NCBI GenBank assembly: GCA_947473475.1
Contig: CANJBZ010000005.1
Span: 62,001-126,000, forward strand
DNA from: Alphaproteobacteria bacterium
GTDB lineage: Bacteria > Pseudomonadota > Alphaproteobacteria > Micropepsales > Micropepsaceae
Direction: 5' to 3'
Length of the DNA: 64,000 bases
Of the stretch, positions 26,543 to 37,038 are shown in pieces. Each line of letters opens with the position of its first letter. Position 1 is the stretch's first letter. Made by a program: the position numbers and the translations under genes. The notes beneath the pieces were generated by a model, which saw only the letters and a program-made list of their open reading frames with translations, was not told the origin of the DNA and made no database searches.

Positions 26543-27925
26543 TCAAATAAGAGGTGACGTTTCACTCTCGATGGCGGCAGAGCGCGCTTTTGGGAGCACG
26601 AGTACAGCCGCCAAGCCGCCGATCTCAGATCGCGTCAACTGGATTTCACCGCCGTACAATTGCGCGAGATCGCGCACAATCGGCAGACCTAGCCCAGAAC
26701 CCGGAACGCTGTCGTCCAGACGCTCACCAATCCGAAACACCGTTTCCATCGATTCCGGGGGCACACCAGGGCCGTCATCCTCAATCCTGATAATGACCTT
26801 CTTCGCGTCCGCTGTGGCGCGGATTCGAACGCCAGCCGTCGCCCATTTACATGCGTTGTCGATAAGGTTCGCGAGCATTTCGTTGAGGTCGACATGATCG
26901 CAGGCCGTCACGCAACCCTCACCGACCGATACATCTATGACGAGGTTTTTTTCGCAATAGAGACGGTTCATCGCGCTGATGATCCGATCCAATGCCGGAG
27001 CCACGGGAGCGATTACGCCTGGCACCTGATGCGACGCCGCCGCGCGTGCTCGCGCGATCTGATAATCGATCTGCTGCTGCATCCGGCGCGACTGCTGCAG
27101 GATAAGCGAAGCGGACTTGCTCTCCCCCAGACTTTCAAGGCGATAGCCTTCATTGGTCATTACGGCGAGCGGCGTTTTCAACGCATGGGCCAAGTTTCCT
27201 GCCTGCGTCCTCGCGCGTAAGATCATCTCGGCATTAACGCTCAGCAAATTGTTGAGGTCGTCGACGAGCGGCTGGATTTCAACCGGAAATCCTTCCGGCA
27301 GCTTTTCGGCCTTTCCCGATTCGACAGCTTTAAGGGCGTGCTTCAATCGTCTTAGGGGCCGCAAGCCGAACGCGACCTGCAACACGGCCGCCGCTATGGA
27401 AGCCAAGGAGAGCAGCAGCATCGAGAACGTCAACGGGGTGCGGAATCTCGGCAAGAGACGGTCTACGACCGCCGCCTCGGTCTGGATCTGCAGCCGCAGT
27501 GGCGTCGGCAAAAGCGATTGCTCAAATGCAATTAGCGGCCCCCGCGGACCGGAAAGAGTCAGTTTGCGGATTTCGCCGCCATTCAAAGCATCATTAGGAA
27601 CCGGAATCGCTTCTTTGGCGATCGAGGCGGATTTCAGAAGAACTTGTCCGTTCCGGCTGATCTGCCACGAAAAGCCTGACTTCGCATCGTTGAAGCGCGG
27701 ATCGCTGATAGGACGGCTAAGTTTGGGCGTGCCGTCGGGCATGATTTCGAGCAGCGAAACCAGCTCGTTCAGATGCTCATTGAGCTCGTCGTCGACGAGT
27801 TCGTAGGTGTAGTTATAGAAAAGCCCATAGATGAAAAATCCGGCCGCAGCCACGCTGATGGCGGTCCAGATAGCCGCGCCGACTACGAGCCGCGCGCGCA
27901 AGCTGCGGAAAATTCTCGGTTTCAT
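26543..27925 (-). CDS. Sensor histidine kinase, PhoQ/QseC-like
   Basis: A 460-residue inner-membrane kinase. TM helices at about 12-37 and 165-188 flank a periplasmic sensor of about 125 residues. A HAMP-like linker follows, then the H-box NLAHALKTPL with H247, the N-box NLIDNACKWA, and G-boxes EDDGPGVPPE and GSGLGLPIV. It phosphorylates the OmpR-type regulator encoded just upstream, whose stop overlaps this ATG. The signal is not evident. Downstream adaptor and b561 genes suggest metal or redox sensing (inference). Confidence 0.93.
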   Translation of the reverse strand: MKPRIFRSLRARLVVGAAIWTAISVAAAGFFIYGLFYNYTYELVDDELNEHLNELVSLLEIMPDGTPKLSRPISDPRFNDAKSGFSWQISRNGQVLLKSASIAKEAIPVPNDALNGGEIRKLTLSGPRGPLIAFEQSLLPTPLRLQIQTEAAVVDRLLPRFRTPLTFSMLLLSLASIAAAVLQVAFGLRPLRRLKHALKAVESGKAEKLPEGFPVEIQPLVDDLNNLLSVNAEMILRARTQAGNLAHALKTPLAVMTNEGYRLESLGESKSASLILQQSRRMQQQIDYQIARARAAASHQVPGVIAPVAPALDRIISAMNRLYCEKNLVIDVSVGEGCVTACDHVDLNEMLANLIDNACKWATAGVRIRATADAKKVIIRIEDDGPGVPPESMETVFRIGERLDDSVPGSGLGLPIVRDLAQLYGGEIQLTRSEIGGLAAVLVLPKARSAAIESETSPLI

Positions 27926-28575
27926 CCGAAACGGTATCCAAGCCCGCGCATCGTCTTGATCGCGTCTCGTCCGAGTTTCCGCCGCAACCGGCTGACATAC
28001 ACTTCGATGGTGTTGGGACCGCGCTCGCTTTCAAGCTGATAGATATGGTCAAGCAGCTCCGACTGGGAAAGAATTCGTCCTGGCCGGTGCATAAAATAAT
28101 TCAGAATCCGGAATTCCTGACCGGTCAGTTCAACGGGATTTCCCGATACCGTCACCGTTCCCGACGCCGGGCAGAGTTCGATCTCGCCGTGAACGAGAAT
28201 CGGCGTCGATTTTCCTGCCGAGCGGCGGATCAGAGCACGCAAGCGCGCCGCGATTTCCTGAGCATGCGCGGGTTTAACCACGAAGTCGTCCGCCCCTGCA
28301 TTCAGCCCATCGACCTTGTCCATCCAACTTCCCCGTGCGGTGAGGATAAGAACAGGCATCGCTCGCCCGGCTTTGCGCCAACGCTTGAGGATTTCGCCCC
28401 CTTGAATGTCCGGCAAACCGAGGTCCAGAACGACGGCGTCGAAGTCCTCACTAAGTCCGAAAGCGAGGCCTGTATCGCCATCATGGGCCTGCTCGAGGGT
28501 AAATCCGAGATCGTTCAAAGCCATAGCGATCTGCCCGGCGAGTTCTAAATTGTCCTCTACGAGCAATATTCTCAT
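27922..28575 (-). CDS. OmpR/PhoB-family response regulator
   Basis: A 217-residue regulator. The receiver domain starts MRILLVEDN, the phosphoacceptor is D51 (VVLDLGLPD), and the switch residues lie in LILTARG and VVKPAHA. The C-terminal winged helix (about 125-217) has the LTGQEFRILNYFMHRPGRILS and SNxIEVYVSRLRRKLG-type recognition segments. ATG 28575 fits the family start and is preceded by GAGG. It is coupled to the kinase gene by a 4-base overlap and is divergent from the giant RTX gene, which it may control. Confidence 0.95.
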   Translation of the reverse strand: MRILLVEDNLELAGQIAMALNDLGFTLEQAHDGDTGLAFGLSEDFDAVVLDLGLPDIQGGEILKRWRKAGRAMPVLILTARGSWMDKVDGLNAGADDFVVKPAHAQEIAARLRALIRRSAGKSTPILVHGEIELCPASGTVTVSGNPVELTGQEFRILNYFMHRPGRILSQSELLDHIYQLESERGPNTIEVYVSRLRRKLGRDAIKTMRGLGYRFG

Positions 28576-28719
28576 GGCCGCCTCCTCCTGAACCGGCATG
28601 CCTATGCGACGAAGCTGAATAGCGCCTGAATTAGGTGAATCGCGTCGTACGCAACAGTCAGATCATGACGCGACTGCGCCGCCCTGAGAAGGACTATGCG
28701 ACGCAATTGCAGAATTGAC

Positions 28720-28733
28720 TTGATTTAGATCAG
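28720..28733. promoter_or_regulatory. FNR/FixK-type box between the response regulator and the RTX gene
   Basis: TTGATTTAGATCAG matches the FNR/Anr/FixK consensus TTGAT-N4-ATCAA at 9 of 10 positions. It lies in the 267-base divergent gap, 110 bases before the RTX start and 145 bases before the regulator start. Oxygen-dependent control of one or both genes is possible. A 7-base-stem hairpin (TCCTGAC/GTCAGGA) lies nearer the RTX start. Confidence 0.5.
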
Positions 28734-28842
28734 CGTTTGCGGCGTCGGCGCGTGAGGAAAAAGTGAATCCTGACAGGTGTCCGTCAGGAAGTGCGCCGAT
28801 TCTCCAAGCAACGATAATAATTCGTTTACGGATTGACGCGCC

Positions 28843-31800
28843 ATGCCTATTCCCGCCACCAAAATTTATATCTCTTCGGCCATTGCCTCTGGCGACGCCT
28901 ATGAATTGTTGGCGCCGGCGCCGGGCGATCTTTTCCAAACGGTAACGGGCACTCCCGCTGCCGCATGGGTCGCAGGGATAACCGATCTCAATGGCGATTC
29001 GATTCCGGACTTCATCGTCGGCGCGCCGGGCAGTGACGATAAGGATGTCAATGCGGGCCGCATTTTTGCGGTGTTTGGAAGCGCAACCGGCGGCACGACA
29101 GCAACGCTCGGCGATATTGTTGGAGAAGTCATCCTCGACGGCATCGCCATCGGAGATTTGGCGGGCGCTACCGTCGGAAGCGTAACGAACCTCAACTCGG
29201 ACTCCAGAGCAGAAATTCTCGTCGGTGCGCCTTACATGGAAAACGGCGCCCTCACGGACGCCGGTGCGGCCTTCGTCATATGGGGTCTGTCGACGGGCGG
29301 CGTTGACCTCGGCGATCCAGCCAATGGCGACGGTAAGGGATACAGTATTAAGGGTCAGGCGGCGGACGACCATGCAGGCACCACGCTTACCTCCATCACC
29401 GACCTTAATGGCGATGGCAAGGCCGATATCCTCGTCGGCGCTCCTGGAAATGATGCGGCAGGCAACGACGCCGGCGCGGTCTATGTCGTGTGGGGCAAGA
29501 GCACCACGTCAATCGTCAATCTGAGTTCGGTCGCAGTTGGCGCCGGCGGATTTCGCATCCTTGGACAAGGAAACCACGACCGCGCAGGTGAATCGCTGAG
29601 CTCAGTTTCAGACCTCAATGGCGACGGGAAGGCCGAAATTCTGATTGGTGCGCCGGGCAACGAAGACGGAGGCGCGGATGCCGGCGCGGTCTATGTGGTT
29701 TTCGGTAAATCCACGGGCGCAGAAGTAAATCTCGACAACATCGCATCGGGAGTCGGTGGGTTCCGGATTACGGGAAGCACTGGCGATCAGGTTGGCGCAG
29801 CTGTGTCGGGCATCGGCGACATCAACGGTGATGGTAAAGCGGATATTCTTGTTGGCGCACCCGGCTCGGGCGCGGTTTACGTGGTCTACGGCAAGGCGAC
29901 GACGGCGGAAGTATTGCTGTCCGATGTCGCATCCGGCGTGGGCGGATTCATCATCGTGCCGGAAGCGGCAGGCGACCTCAGCGGAATGTCCATCGCGGCC
30001 GGGGGCGACTTCAACCGCGACGGCATCAACGACATCATCATCGGCGCGCCAAACAACGAGGAAGGCGGCGTTGACGCGGGAGCCGTCTATATCGTCTGGG
30101 GCGGCATAAACAGCATTGTGAACCTGTCCCTCGTGTCCGAGGGCATTGGTGGCGCCAAAATTGTCGGCGATGCGGGGACACTGTTCGGCAGCAGCGTCGC
30201 CACACTCGGCGATTTAAACGGAGACGGCACGCCCGATCTCCTGATCGGCAGTCCGGGCGCCGCGCATGAGTCGGTGAGCGTCCTCTTCGCGCCCGATAGC
30301 TGGCAGCCAGACAACAACATCTATGGCACCAACGGGGCCGACAACATCGGCCCGGGCTATGGCGGCGTTCATACCGTTGGCACAGGCAACGATACGATTC
30401 TCGCGCTCTCCGGCGACGACACCGTGTCTGCCGCTAGTGGCAACGACTCCATCGAAGGTAATGACGGCAACGATTCACTCGATGGCGGCGCGGGCGCCGA
30501 CTCGCTCGATGGCGGAACGGGCGCCGATACGATCGCTGGCGGCTCAGACAATGACGTCTACTATGTCGATGATGCAGGCGACGTCACAAGCGAAGACGCA
30601 GCCAGCGGCGCCGACACGGTCGTCGCCAGCGTCGATTACGCCCTTGGCGACAATATCGAGGCCTTGCAGCTTGCAGGCTTTGCACAAACAGGAATCGGAA
30701 ACGATCTCGCCAACGCTATCTCGGGTACTGGCGGCGATGACTATATCGACGGTGGCGCGGGCGCCGATACCATGGCCGGTGGCGATGGCTCGGATGTCTA
30801 TGTCGTCGATGAAGCTGGAGACTTGGTTCAGGAAGACTTGAACGGCGGTTTGGATACTATCATTTCCGCCTTGGATTATACGCTTGGCGACAATATTGAA
30901 GGCTTGCAGCTTGCCGGAACCGCTCATACCGGCAGCGGCAATTCCTTGAACAACACGATTGCGGGCGGAACCGGTGACGATACGCTCGATGGCGCATCGG
31001 GCGCAGACACCATGGCCGGCGGTGACGGCAACGATCTGTACTATGCCGATACTGCCGCGGATGTGGCGCAGGAAGGCTTTGGCGGCGGCAGCGATACCGT
31101 CATCGCCAGCGTTGCTTACACGCTTGGCGTTAATGTCGAAGAGTTACAGTTGACCGGCAGCGCACATTCCGGCACCGGCAACACACTCGCCAATACGATA
31201 ATCGGAACGGTGGGCGACGACAGCCTGGACGGCGCGGGCGGTAACGACACCATGGCCGGCGGGCTCGGCAACGACACCTACAAAGTCGACAGCGCAAGCG
31301 ATGCGGTCACGGAAATCTCCGGCGGTGGCAACGATACCGTAATTGCGAGTGTAGACTACACGCTGGGTGGCAATATCGAAGGGCTGCAGCTCGCGGGCAG
31401 CGCGCATTCCGGCACGGGCAATTCAGACATCAACAGCATCGCAGGCGGCACTGGAAGCGATTCGCTGGACGGCGCGGGCGGTGCGGGCAACGACAACTAC
31501 CAAGTCGACGACTCGGGCGACGTTGTGACCGAACTAGCCGGACAAGGTGTGGATACGGTCAACACAAGCCTTAGCAATTACACGTTGACCAACGAAGTTG
31601 AGAACCTTGTTCACAGCGGCGCCGCTGATTTTTCGGGCAGCGGCAATGCGGCGGACAATTCGATTGTCAGCGGCGGTGGCAATGACAGTCTCTCCGGTCT
31701 ATCGGGCAAAGATACGATCGACGGCGGCGACGGGGCGGATACGATCGATGGCGGCGACGGCAACGATTCACTTATCGGTGGTGCAGGCGCCAGCAATGAC

Positions 31801-34800
31801 TCGCTCATCGGTGGCGCGGGCGACGATACGCTCGATGGCGCGTCCGGAGCCGATACGATGGCGGGCGGCGACGGTAACGACACCTATTACATCGACAATA
31901 TCAACGACGTCGTCATCGAGAATGACGGCGGCGGCACAGACACCGTCTTCGTGAATTTCGATTGGACGCTGAATCCCAATATCGAATCGGTCCAGATCAC
32001 CGGCAGTGGTCATACCGTCACCGGAAATGACGCCGCCAATCGTCTGTCGGGCGGTTCTGGCAGCGACACCATCGACGGCGGCGCGGGAGACGACACCGAA
32101 CTTGGCGGCGACGGCAACGATGAGCTGCGGTCCGGCTCCGGGCACGACACGCTCGCGGGCGGCAGCGGCGACGACCGTTACGTCTTGACGGGCGGAAGCG
32201 CCCATATCGAAGACTTTCTGGGCAACGACACCATCGACGCAAGCCAGGGCGTAGGCGACAACAGCATCGATCTTTCCGGCGATACGATTTCCCATGTCGA
32301 AGGCCAGGATTGCGATCTGGGTAATGGCGGGACCACCGTCCTGCCGCTCGATGTTCAGTTTCTGCAGGATCTCAGCGGTTCATTCGGCGACGACATCGCC
32401 AATGTTCGCACCCTGGTTCCGCAGATCGTTTCGGCGCTTCAGGCCGTGCAACCGAATATCGAGTTCGGATCCTCGACTTTTGTCGATAAGGCCGTGTCGC
32501 CGTTCGGTGCGTCCGGCGAATGGGTCTACCAGACGTATTTGCCGCTGACGACGAACGTCGCCGCGCTGACCACGACCTACAACAACATGATTATCCGTTT
32601 CGGCAATGACGAGCCGGAGGCGCAGATCGAGTCTCTTATGCAACTCGCTCTGCACAGTTCCGAGGTCGGATTCCGTGTGGACTCCGCACGTTTCGTGGTG
32701 CTGTTTACCGATGCGCCGTTCCACAACGCCGGTGACGGTGTGGCGGGCGGCATCGTCACGCCCAACAATGGCGATGCCATCATGGATGGCACTCCGGCCG
32801 GGACCGGCGAAGACTATCCCTCCATCACTCAGGTAACGAACGCCGTCATCTCGGCGAACATCATCCCGATTTTCGCAATCGCCAACAATTACGAGTCGGT
32901 CTATCAGACTCTTGTGACGCAACTTGGCCGAGGCGCGGTCGTCACACTGACCTCCAACAGCTCCAATGTTGTTTCCGCGATCACCAGCGGGCTGACCGCG
33001 GCGACGGTGACGACCATCGAGAACGCCATCGGTGGCGCCGGCAATGACAGCCTTACCGGCAACGCGGTCGCCAACGATCTGGCCGGCAATGACGGCAATG
33101 ACGTGCTTAGCGGCGCTGCAGGCGCGGATTCACTGCATGGCGGTGCAGGAAGCGACACTTTAACGGGCGGGACCGGCAACGATTCGATCGATGGCGGTGA
33201 CGGCTCCGACAAGGCTGTCTTCTCAGGTTCGATTGCCGATTACACGGTCACGACGCTTGGCGGCACGACGACCGTAACCGACAATCGGGGCGGCACGCCG
33301 GACGGCACGGACACGCTTACCAATGTTGAGGTACTTCAATTCTCGGACGGCACGGTGTCCCTGGTTTCCGGTGGCAATCACGCGCCGCAACTCGATACCC
33401 CGATCTTCGATCAGGCGGCGACGGAGGACGCACCGTTCCTCTTCACCCTTCCTGCGAACACATTCTCCGATGTTGACCTCGGCGATGCCCTGACCCTGTC
33501 GGCCACGCTTGCCAATGGCGACGCGCTTCCCACGTGGCTGTTCTTCAACGCAGCAACCGGCGCGTTCTCCGGCACTCCCGTCAATGGAGATGTCGGAACA
33601 ATCTCGGTCAAAGTAACCGCGACCGACACAGCGGCAGCTACCGCTTCCGACGTGTTCGACCTCGCTGTGGCGAACGTCAACGACGCACCTACGGCAGTGG
33701 GAACGTCGGGGACACTGACTGAGAACTTGCCCGCAGGCGCTTATGTTGCGACCGTTTCCGCCACCGACGTCGATAGCGCGGTTCTTTTCTATTCCATCAC
33801 CGGCGGCGATCCCGGCGGTTTGTTCGCCATCGACAGCGCTGGTGTCATCACGACAACGGCGCCCCTCGATTTTGAAACCGCCAGCGCCTACAGCCTCACC
33901 GTTACGGTCAGTGACGGGGCGCTGAGCGACACGGCTATTGTGGCCGTAACCGTCACAGACGTAGTCGCCGGCGATACTGTTACACTTCCTGACGGTGGTG
34001 CATCGCTCGCCGTAGGACCGAGCCTCGGCTTCGATCAGGTGAATGGCGGCTCCGGCATCGACACTTTGACGGTGACGTTGCCCGCAACCGACTCTGCTCA
34101 TCCGGCGACTGTGAAAGCGAGTCTGGATGGCACAAAGATGCTCATCGACATCAATGGAGATGGGACGACCGATCTTAGTGTCGCGGGCGTCGAAGAGCTG
34201 GTCTTGAACGGACCCTATGTGAAAGTGTCGGGTGATCTTTCCGGCACGGGTTTGGCCCTTCACACGATAACCTACAATGGTGATACCGGCGCCAATGTCT
34301 TCGATGCGTCGGGGTTGACCTCCGCTGAGGATGTTGTCGCGAATGGTTTTGCTGGCGCCGACACATTGATCGGAGCCGGAGGCAACGACGCCCTCAGCGG
34401 CGGCGATGACGCAGACTCCCTGACGGGGAACGCCGGCAACGACACATTGGACGGAGGCGCAGGTACAGACCGCATGACCGGCGGCCTCGGCAATGACGTT
34501 TATGTCGTCGACAATGCCGGCGATGTGGTGACGGAGGCGAGCGCATCGGGAACGGACACGATCCTGACGACACTTTCTGCCTACACACTCTTTACCAATG
34601 TGGAGAACCTCACCTATGCCGGTTCGGGCGATTTCACCGGCATAGGCAACACCGCCGGAAATTTGCTTACGGGCGGATCAGGCAATGACACCTTGAGCGC
34701 CCTCTCCGGCAACGACACACTTCTGGGCGGCGACGGCAACGACACGCTGGATACCGGCACGGGCAATAACAGCGTGCAGGGCGGTATCGGTGATGACTCC

Positions 34801-36762
34801 ATATTAGGGGGCACCGGCAACGACACGCTTGATGGCGGCGATGGTGCGGACACCATCGATGGCGGAGCCGGCAACGACTCCATCGAAGGCGATTCAGGCA
34901 CTGGAAATGACGTGCTGTTGGGCGGGCTCGGAAACGACACACTGAATGGCATGGCTGGCGCCGATACGATGACCGGCGGCGCAGGAAACGACACCTATGT
35001 CGTGGACGATGGTGGCGATCTCGTAACCGAAAATCCTGGCGAAGGCACTGACACCGCTAAAACCACGCTTTCCAGTTACCAGCTCACAGCCGATGTCGAA
35101 AACCTGACCTTCATCGGTAGTGGCGACTTCTTCGGCACGGGTAACGACGCCGGCAACAGCATCATCGGTGGAACGGGTAACGACACACTGGATGGCGGTA
35201 GCGGCATCGACAGACTGGCAGGCGGCGCGGGCAACGACGCCTACATCGTCGACAATCTTCTGGATGTGGTGACGGAAGGGACGGCTGCGGGAAATGACAC
35301 GGTCTTCACCGCGCTCGACGCCTACACACTCGGCAAGAATGTTGAGACGTTGACCTATACCGGGGTGCATGGGTTTGCCGGCACAGGCAATACGTTGGCG
35401 AACGCTATTAACGGCGGCAACGGCAATGACACGCTCTCCGGCGGCAAGGGCGCCGACACCATGACGGGCGGGCTCGGCGACGATGTTTATGTTGTCGACA
35501 ATATCGGCGATGTGGTGACGGAAAATTCCGGCGAAGGAACCGACATGGTGCAGTCGTCGATCGCCTACACCCTATCCAGCGATGTCGAAAATCTGCAGCT
35601 CACGGGCGCATCCGGGATCGGCGGTACAGGCAATGCCGGCGGCAACGTCCTTACCGGAAACGCCGGCAACAACGTTCTGGCCGGTCTTGGCGGTGCTGAC
35701 ACGGTCGACGGAGGCGGCGGGATCGACACCGCCACCTATGCTGCTTCGTCCTTCGCGGTGAATGTCAGCCTCGCCACGGGTTTAGCCAGCGGCGGCGATG
35801 CGGAAAGCGATAGCCTTATCAGCATTGAAAATCTCATCGGGTCCGGTCTGAACGACACGCTTGAGGGTGACGCAGGCAACAACGTGCTCAACGGAGGCGC
35901 GGGTATCGACACCGTCTCTTATGAGCACGCATCGGGAGCAGTTGCCGTCAGTCTGGCAGTCGGCGGCGCGCAAATCACCGGCAACGCGGGAACTGACACG
36001 CTGACTCTTTTTGAGAATCTCAACGGGTCCAGCTTCAGCGATTCACTAACCGGCTCGACCGCAAACAATGTGCTGACGGGGCTGGACGGTAACGACACAA
36101 TTTCTGGCGGCACTGGAGCGGACACTATGGCCGGCGGTTTCGGCGATGACGTCTTCATCGTCGATAATATCGGCGACGTCGTCAGCGAAAACTACAGTGA
36201 AGGAACGGACGCAATCCAGTCCACGGTTTCTTATGCGCTGAACGACAACATCGAAAATCTGCTCCTCACGGGCAGCGGCGGCACCAACGGCACGGGAAAC
36301 AACGATGACAACATCCTTACGGGCAACGCGAAGAACAATGTCCTCACCGGCCTCGACGGCAACGACACCCTCAACGGCGGCCTGGGCAACGACACGCTCA
36401 ATGGCGGCACCGGGACCGATCTGATGACGGGTGGCCTGGGTGCCGACCGGTTCGTCTTCACTGCCAACGACACCCCGGCAGGGGGCGCGCTCATCGGCGA
36501 GATCACCGATTTCAGCCATGCGCAGTTGGACAAGATCGACCTCTCGGCGATCGACGCCAACGGGACGGCCGGCTCCGCCTTTACCTTTCCGGGCGGCTCT
36601 CCGGCCAACGGCTTCACGCACATTGCCGGCCAACTCCACTATGTCGTGAATGGCATCGGCGGGGTGAACGTGGAGGGCGATACCGATGGTGACGGGACCG
36701 CCGACTTTATAATCCAGGTCGATGGGGTCGCATCGCTGACAGCATCAGACTTCGTTCTCTAG
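28843..36762 (+). CDS. Giant RTX adhesin-like protein with FG-GAP, integrin-type VWA and cadherin-like domains
   Basis: A 2639-residue protein without a signal peptide. Residues about 45-485 hold seven FG-GAP blades (DGKADILVGAPG type). About 490-1160 are RTX nonapeptides (GGxGxDxLx). A VWA/integrin-beta-I-like domain (about 1167-1390) has the MIDAS motif DLSGS at 1176-1180. After more RTX come a dystroglycan-type cadherin-like domain (about 1513-1616) and a cadherin domain (1620-1710). Another RTX block follows to about 2530, then a serralysin-type C-terminal segment. Eleven units carry a Y-x-VD-x-x-GDVVTE box. RTX proteins bind Ca2+ and leave by type I secretion; no HlyB/HlyD/TolC genes are in the window. 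It is probably a surface adhesin (inference). Confidence 0.93.
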   Translation: MPIPATKIYISSAIASGDAYELLAPAPGDLFQTVTGTPAAAWVAGITDLNGDSIPDFIVGAPGSDDKDVNAGRIFAVFGSATGGTTATLGDIVGEVILDGIAIGDLAGATVGSVTNLNSDSRAEILVGAPYMENGALTDAGAAFVIWGLSTGGVDLGDPANGDGKGYSIKGQAADDHAGTTLTSITDLNGDGKADILVGAPGNDAAGNDAGAVYVVWGKSTTSIVNLSSVAVGAGGFRILGQGNHDRAGESLSSVSDLNGDGKAEILIGAPGNEDGGADAGAVYVVFGKSTGAEVNLDNIASGVGGFRITGSTGDQVGAAVSGIGDINGDGKADILVGAPGSGAVYVVYGKATTAEVLLSDVASGVGGFIIVPEAAGDLSGMSIAAGGDFNRDGINDIIIGAPNNEEGGVDAGAVYIVWGGINSIVNLSLVSEGIGGAKIVGDAGTLFGSSVATLGDLNGDGTPDLLIGSPGAAHESVSVLFAPDSWQPDNNIYGTNGADNIGPGYGGVHTVGTGNDTILALSGDDTVSAASGNDSIEGNDGNDSLDGGAGADSLDGGTGADTIAGGSDNDVYYVDDAGDVTSEDAASGADTVVASVDYALGDNIEALQLAGFAQTGIGNDLANAISGTGGDDYIDGGAGADTMAGGDGSDVYVVDEAGDLVQEDLNGGLDTIISALDYTLGDNIEGLQLAGTAHTGSGNSLNNTIAGGTGDDTLDGASGADTMAGGDGNDLYYADTAADVAQEGFGGGSDTVIASVAYTLGVNVEELQLTGSAHSGTGNTLANTIIGTVGDDSLDGAGGNDTMAGGLGNDTYKVDSASDAVTEISGGGNDTVIASVDYTLGGNIEGLQLAGSAHSGTGNSDINSIAGGTGSDSLDGAGGAGNDNYQVDDSGDVVTELAGQGVDTVNTSLSNYTLTNEVENLVHSGAADFSGSGNAADNSIVSGGGNDSLSGLSGKDTIDGGDGADTIDGGDGNDSLIGGAGASNDSLIGGAGDDTLDGASGADTMAGGDGNDTYYIDNINDVVIENDGGGTDTVFVNFDWTLNPNIESVQITGSGHTVTGNDAANRLSGGSGSDTIDGGAGDDTELGGDGNDELRSGSGHDTLAGGSGDDRYVLTGGSAHIEDFLGNDTIDASQGVGDNSIDLSGDTISHVEGQDCDLGNGGTTVLPLDVQFLQDLSGSFGDDIANVRTLVPQIVSALQAVQPNIEFGSSTFVDKAVSPFGASGEWVYQTYLPLTTNVAALTTTYNNMIIRFGNDEPEAQIESLMQLALHSSEVGFRVDSARFVVLFTDAPFHNAGDGVAGGIVTPNNGDAIMDGTPAGTGEDYPSITQVTNAVISANIIPIFAIANNYESVYQTLVTQLGRGAVVTLTSNSSNVVSAITSGLTAATVTTIENAIGGAGNDSLTGNAVANDLAGNDGNDVLSGAAGADSLHGGAGSDTLTGGTGNDSIDGGDGSDKAVFSGSIADYTVTTLGGTTTVTDNRGGTPDGTDTLTNVEVLQFSDGTVSLVSGGNHAPQLDTPIFDQAATEDAPFLFTLPANTFSDVDLGDALTLSATLANGDALPTWLFFNAATGAFSGTPVNGDVGTISVKVTATDTAAATASDVFDLAVANVNDAPTAVGTSGTLTENLPAGAYVATVSATDVDSAVLFYSITGGDPGGLFAIDSAGVITTTAPLDFETASAYSLTVTVSDGALSDTAIVAVTVTDVVAGDTVTLPDGGASLAVGPSLGFDQVNGGSGIDTLTVTLPATDSAHPATVKASLDGTKMLIDINGDGTTDLSVAGVEELVLNGPYVKVSGDLSGTGLALHTITYNGDTGANVFDASGLTSAEDVVANGFAGADTLIGAGGNDALSGGDDADSLTGNAGNDTLDGGAGTDRMTGGLGNDVYVVDNAGDVVTEASASGTDTILTTLSAYTLFTNVENLTYAGSGDFTGIGNTAGNLLTGGSGNDTLSALSGNDTLLGGDGNDTLDTGTGNNSVQGGIGDDSILGGTGNDTLDGGDGADTIDGGAGNDSIEGDSGTGNDVLLGGLGNDTLNGMAGADTMTGGAGNDTYVVDDGGDLVTENPGEGTDTAKTTLSSYQLTADVENLTFIGSGDFFGTGNDAGNSIIGGTGNDTLDGGSGIDRLAGGAGNDAYIVDNLLDVVTEGTAAGNDTVFTALDAYTLGKNVETLTYTGVHGFAGTGNTLANAINGGNGNDTLSGGKGADTMTGGLGDDVYVVDNIGDVVTENSGEGTDMVQSSIAYTLSSDVENLQLTGASGIGGTGNAGGNVLTGNAGNNVLAGLGGADTVDGGGGIDTATYAASSFAVNVSLATGLASGGDAESDSLISIENLIGSGLNDTLEGDAGNNVLNGGAGIDTVSYEHASGAVAVSLAVGGAQITGNAGTDTLTLFENLNGSSFSDSLTGSTANNVLTGLDGNDTISGGTGADTMAGGFGDDVFIVDNIGDVVSENYSEGTDAIQSTVSYALNDNIENLLLTGSGGTNGTGNNDDNILTGNAKNNVLTGLDGNDTLNGGLGNDTLNGGTGTDLMTGGLGADRFVFTANDTPAGGALIGEITDFSHAQLDKIDLSAIDANGTAGSAFTFPGGSPANGFTHIAGQLHYVVNGIGGVNVEGDTDGDGTADFIIQVDGVASLTASDFVL

Positions 36763-36817
36763 CGGCTTGGGCTTAGGCCAACGGGATCGGGAGGCACTTA
36801 TTCATATCAGCTGTTTG

Positions 36818-36857
36818 TCAGGGTCCACCGCCAACACTCCACGCCGTTGGACCCTGA
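36818..36857. terminator. Hairpin downstream of the RTX gene
   Basis: TCAGGGTCCA (36818-36827) pairs perfectly with TGGACCCTGA (36848-36857). No T tract follows, so it may terminate weakly or protect the 3' end. The 276-base gap to the DUF6152 gene holds nothing else I can name. Confidence 0.5.
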
Positions 36858-37038
36858 ATCTCGGGCAACCTCCACCTCGTTTTCCGACAACTGCCGACCC
36901 CGATTTGCCGCTACAAAAATCTAACTGTACCCGGAGCGATCGGCGGCAAGGAAAGAGGAAACAGCCAGCGTAGGTTTGAGTGCATGGCTGCAATTCGCAG
37001 ACTGCAGGTTTTCTTACTATCAAACTCGGAGAGAAACC

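Noticed and set aside
30390-36470. Many similar short DNA repeats, superficially array-like
   Set aside because: They are codons of the RTX nonapeptides (GGxGxDxLx) in one open frame, without uniform repeats and unique spacers. Not a CRISPR array.
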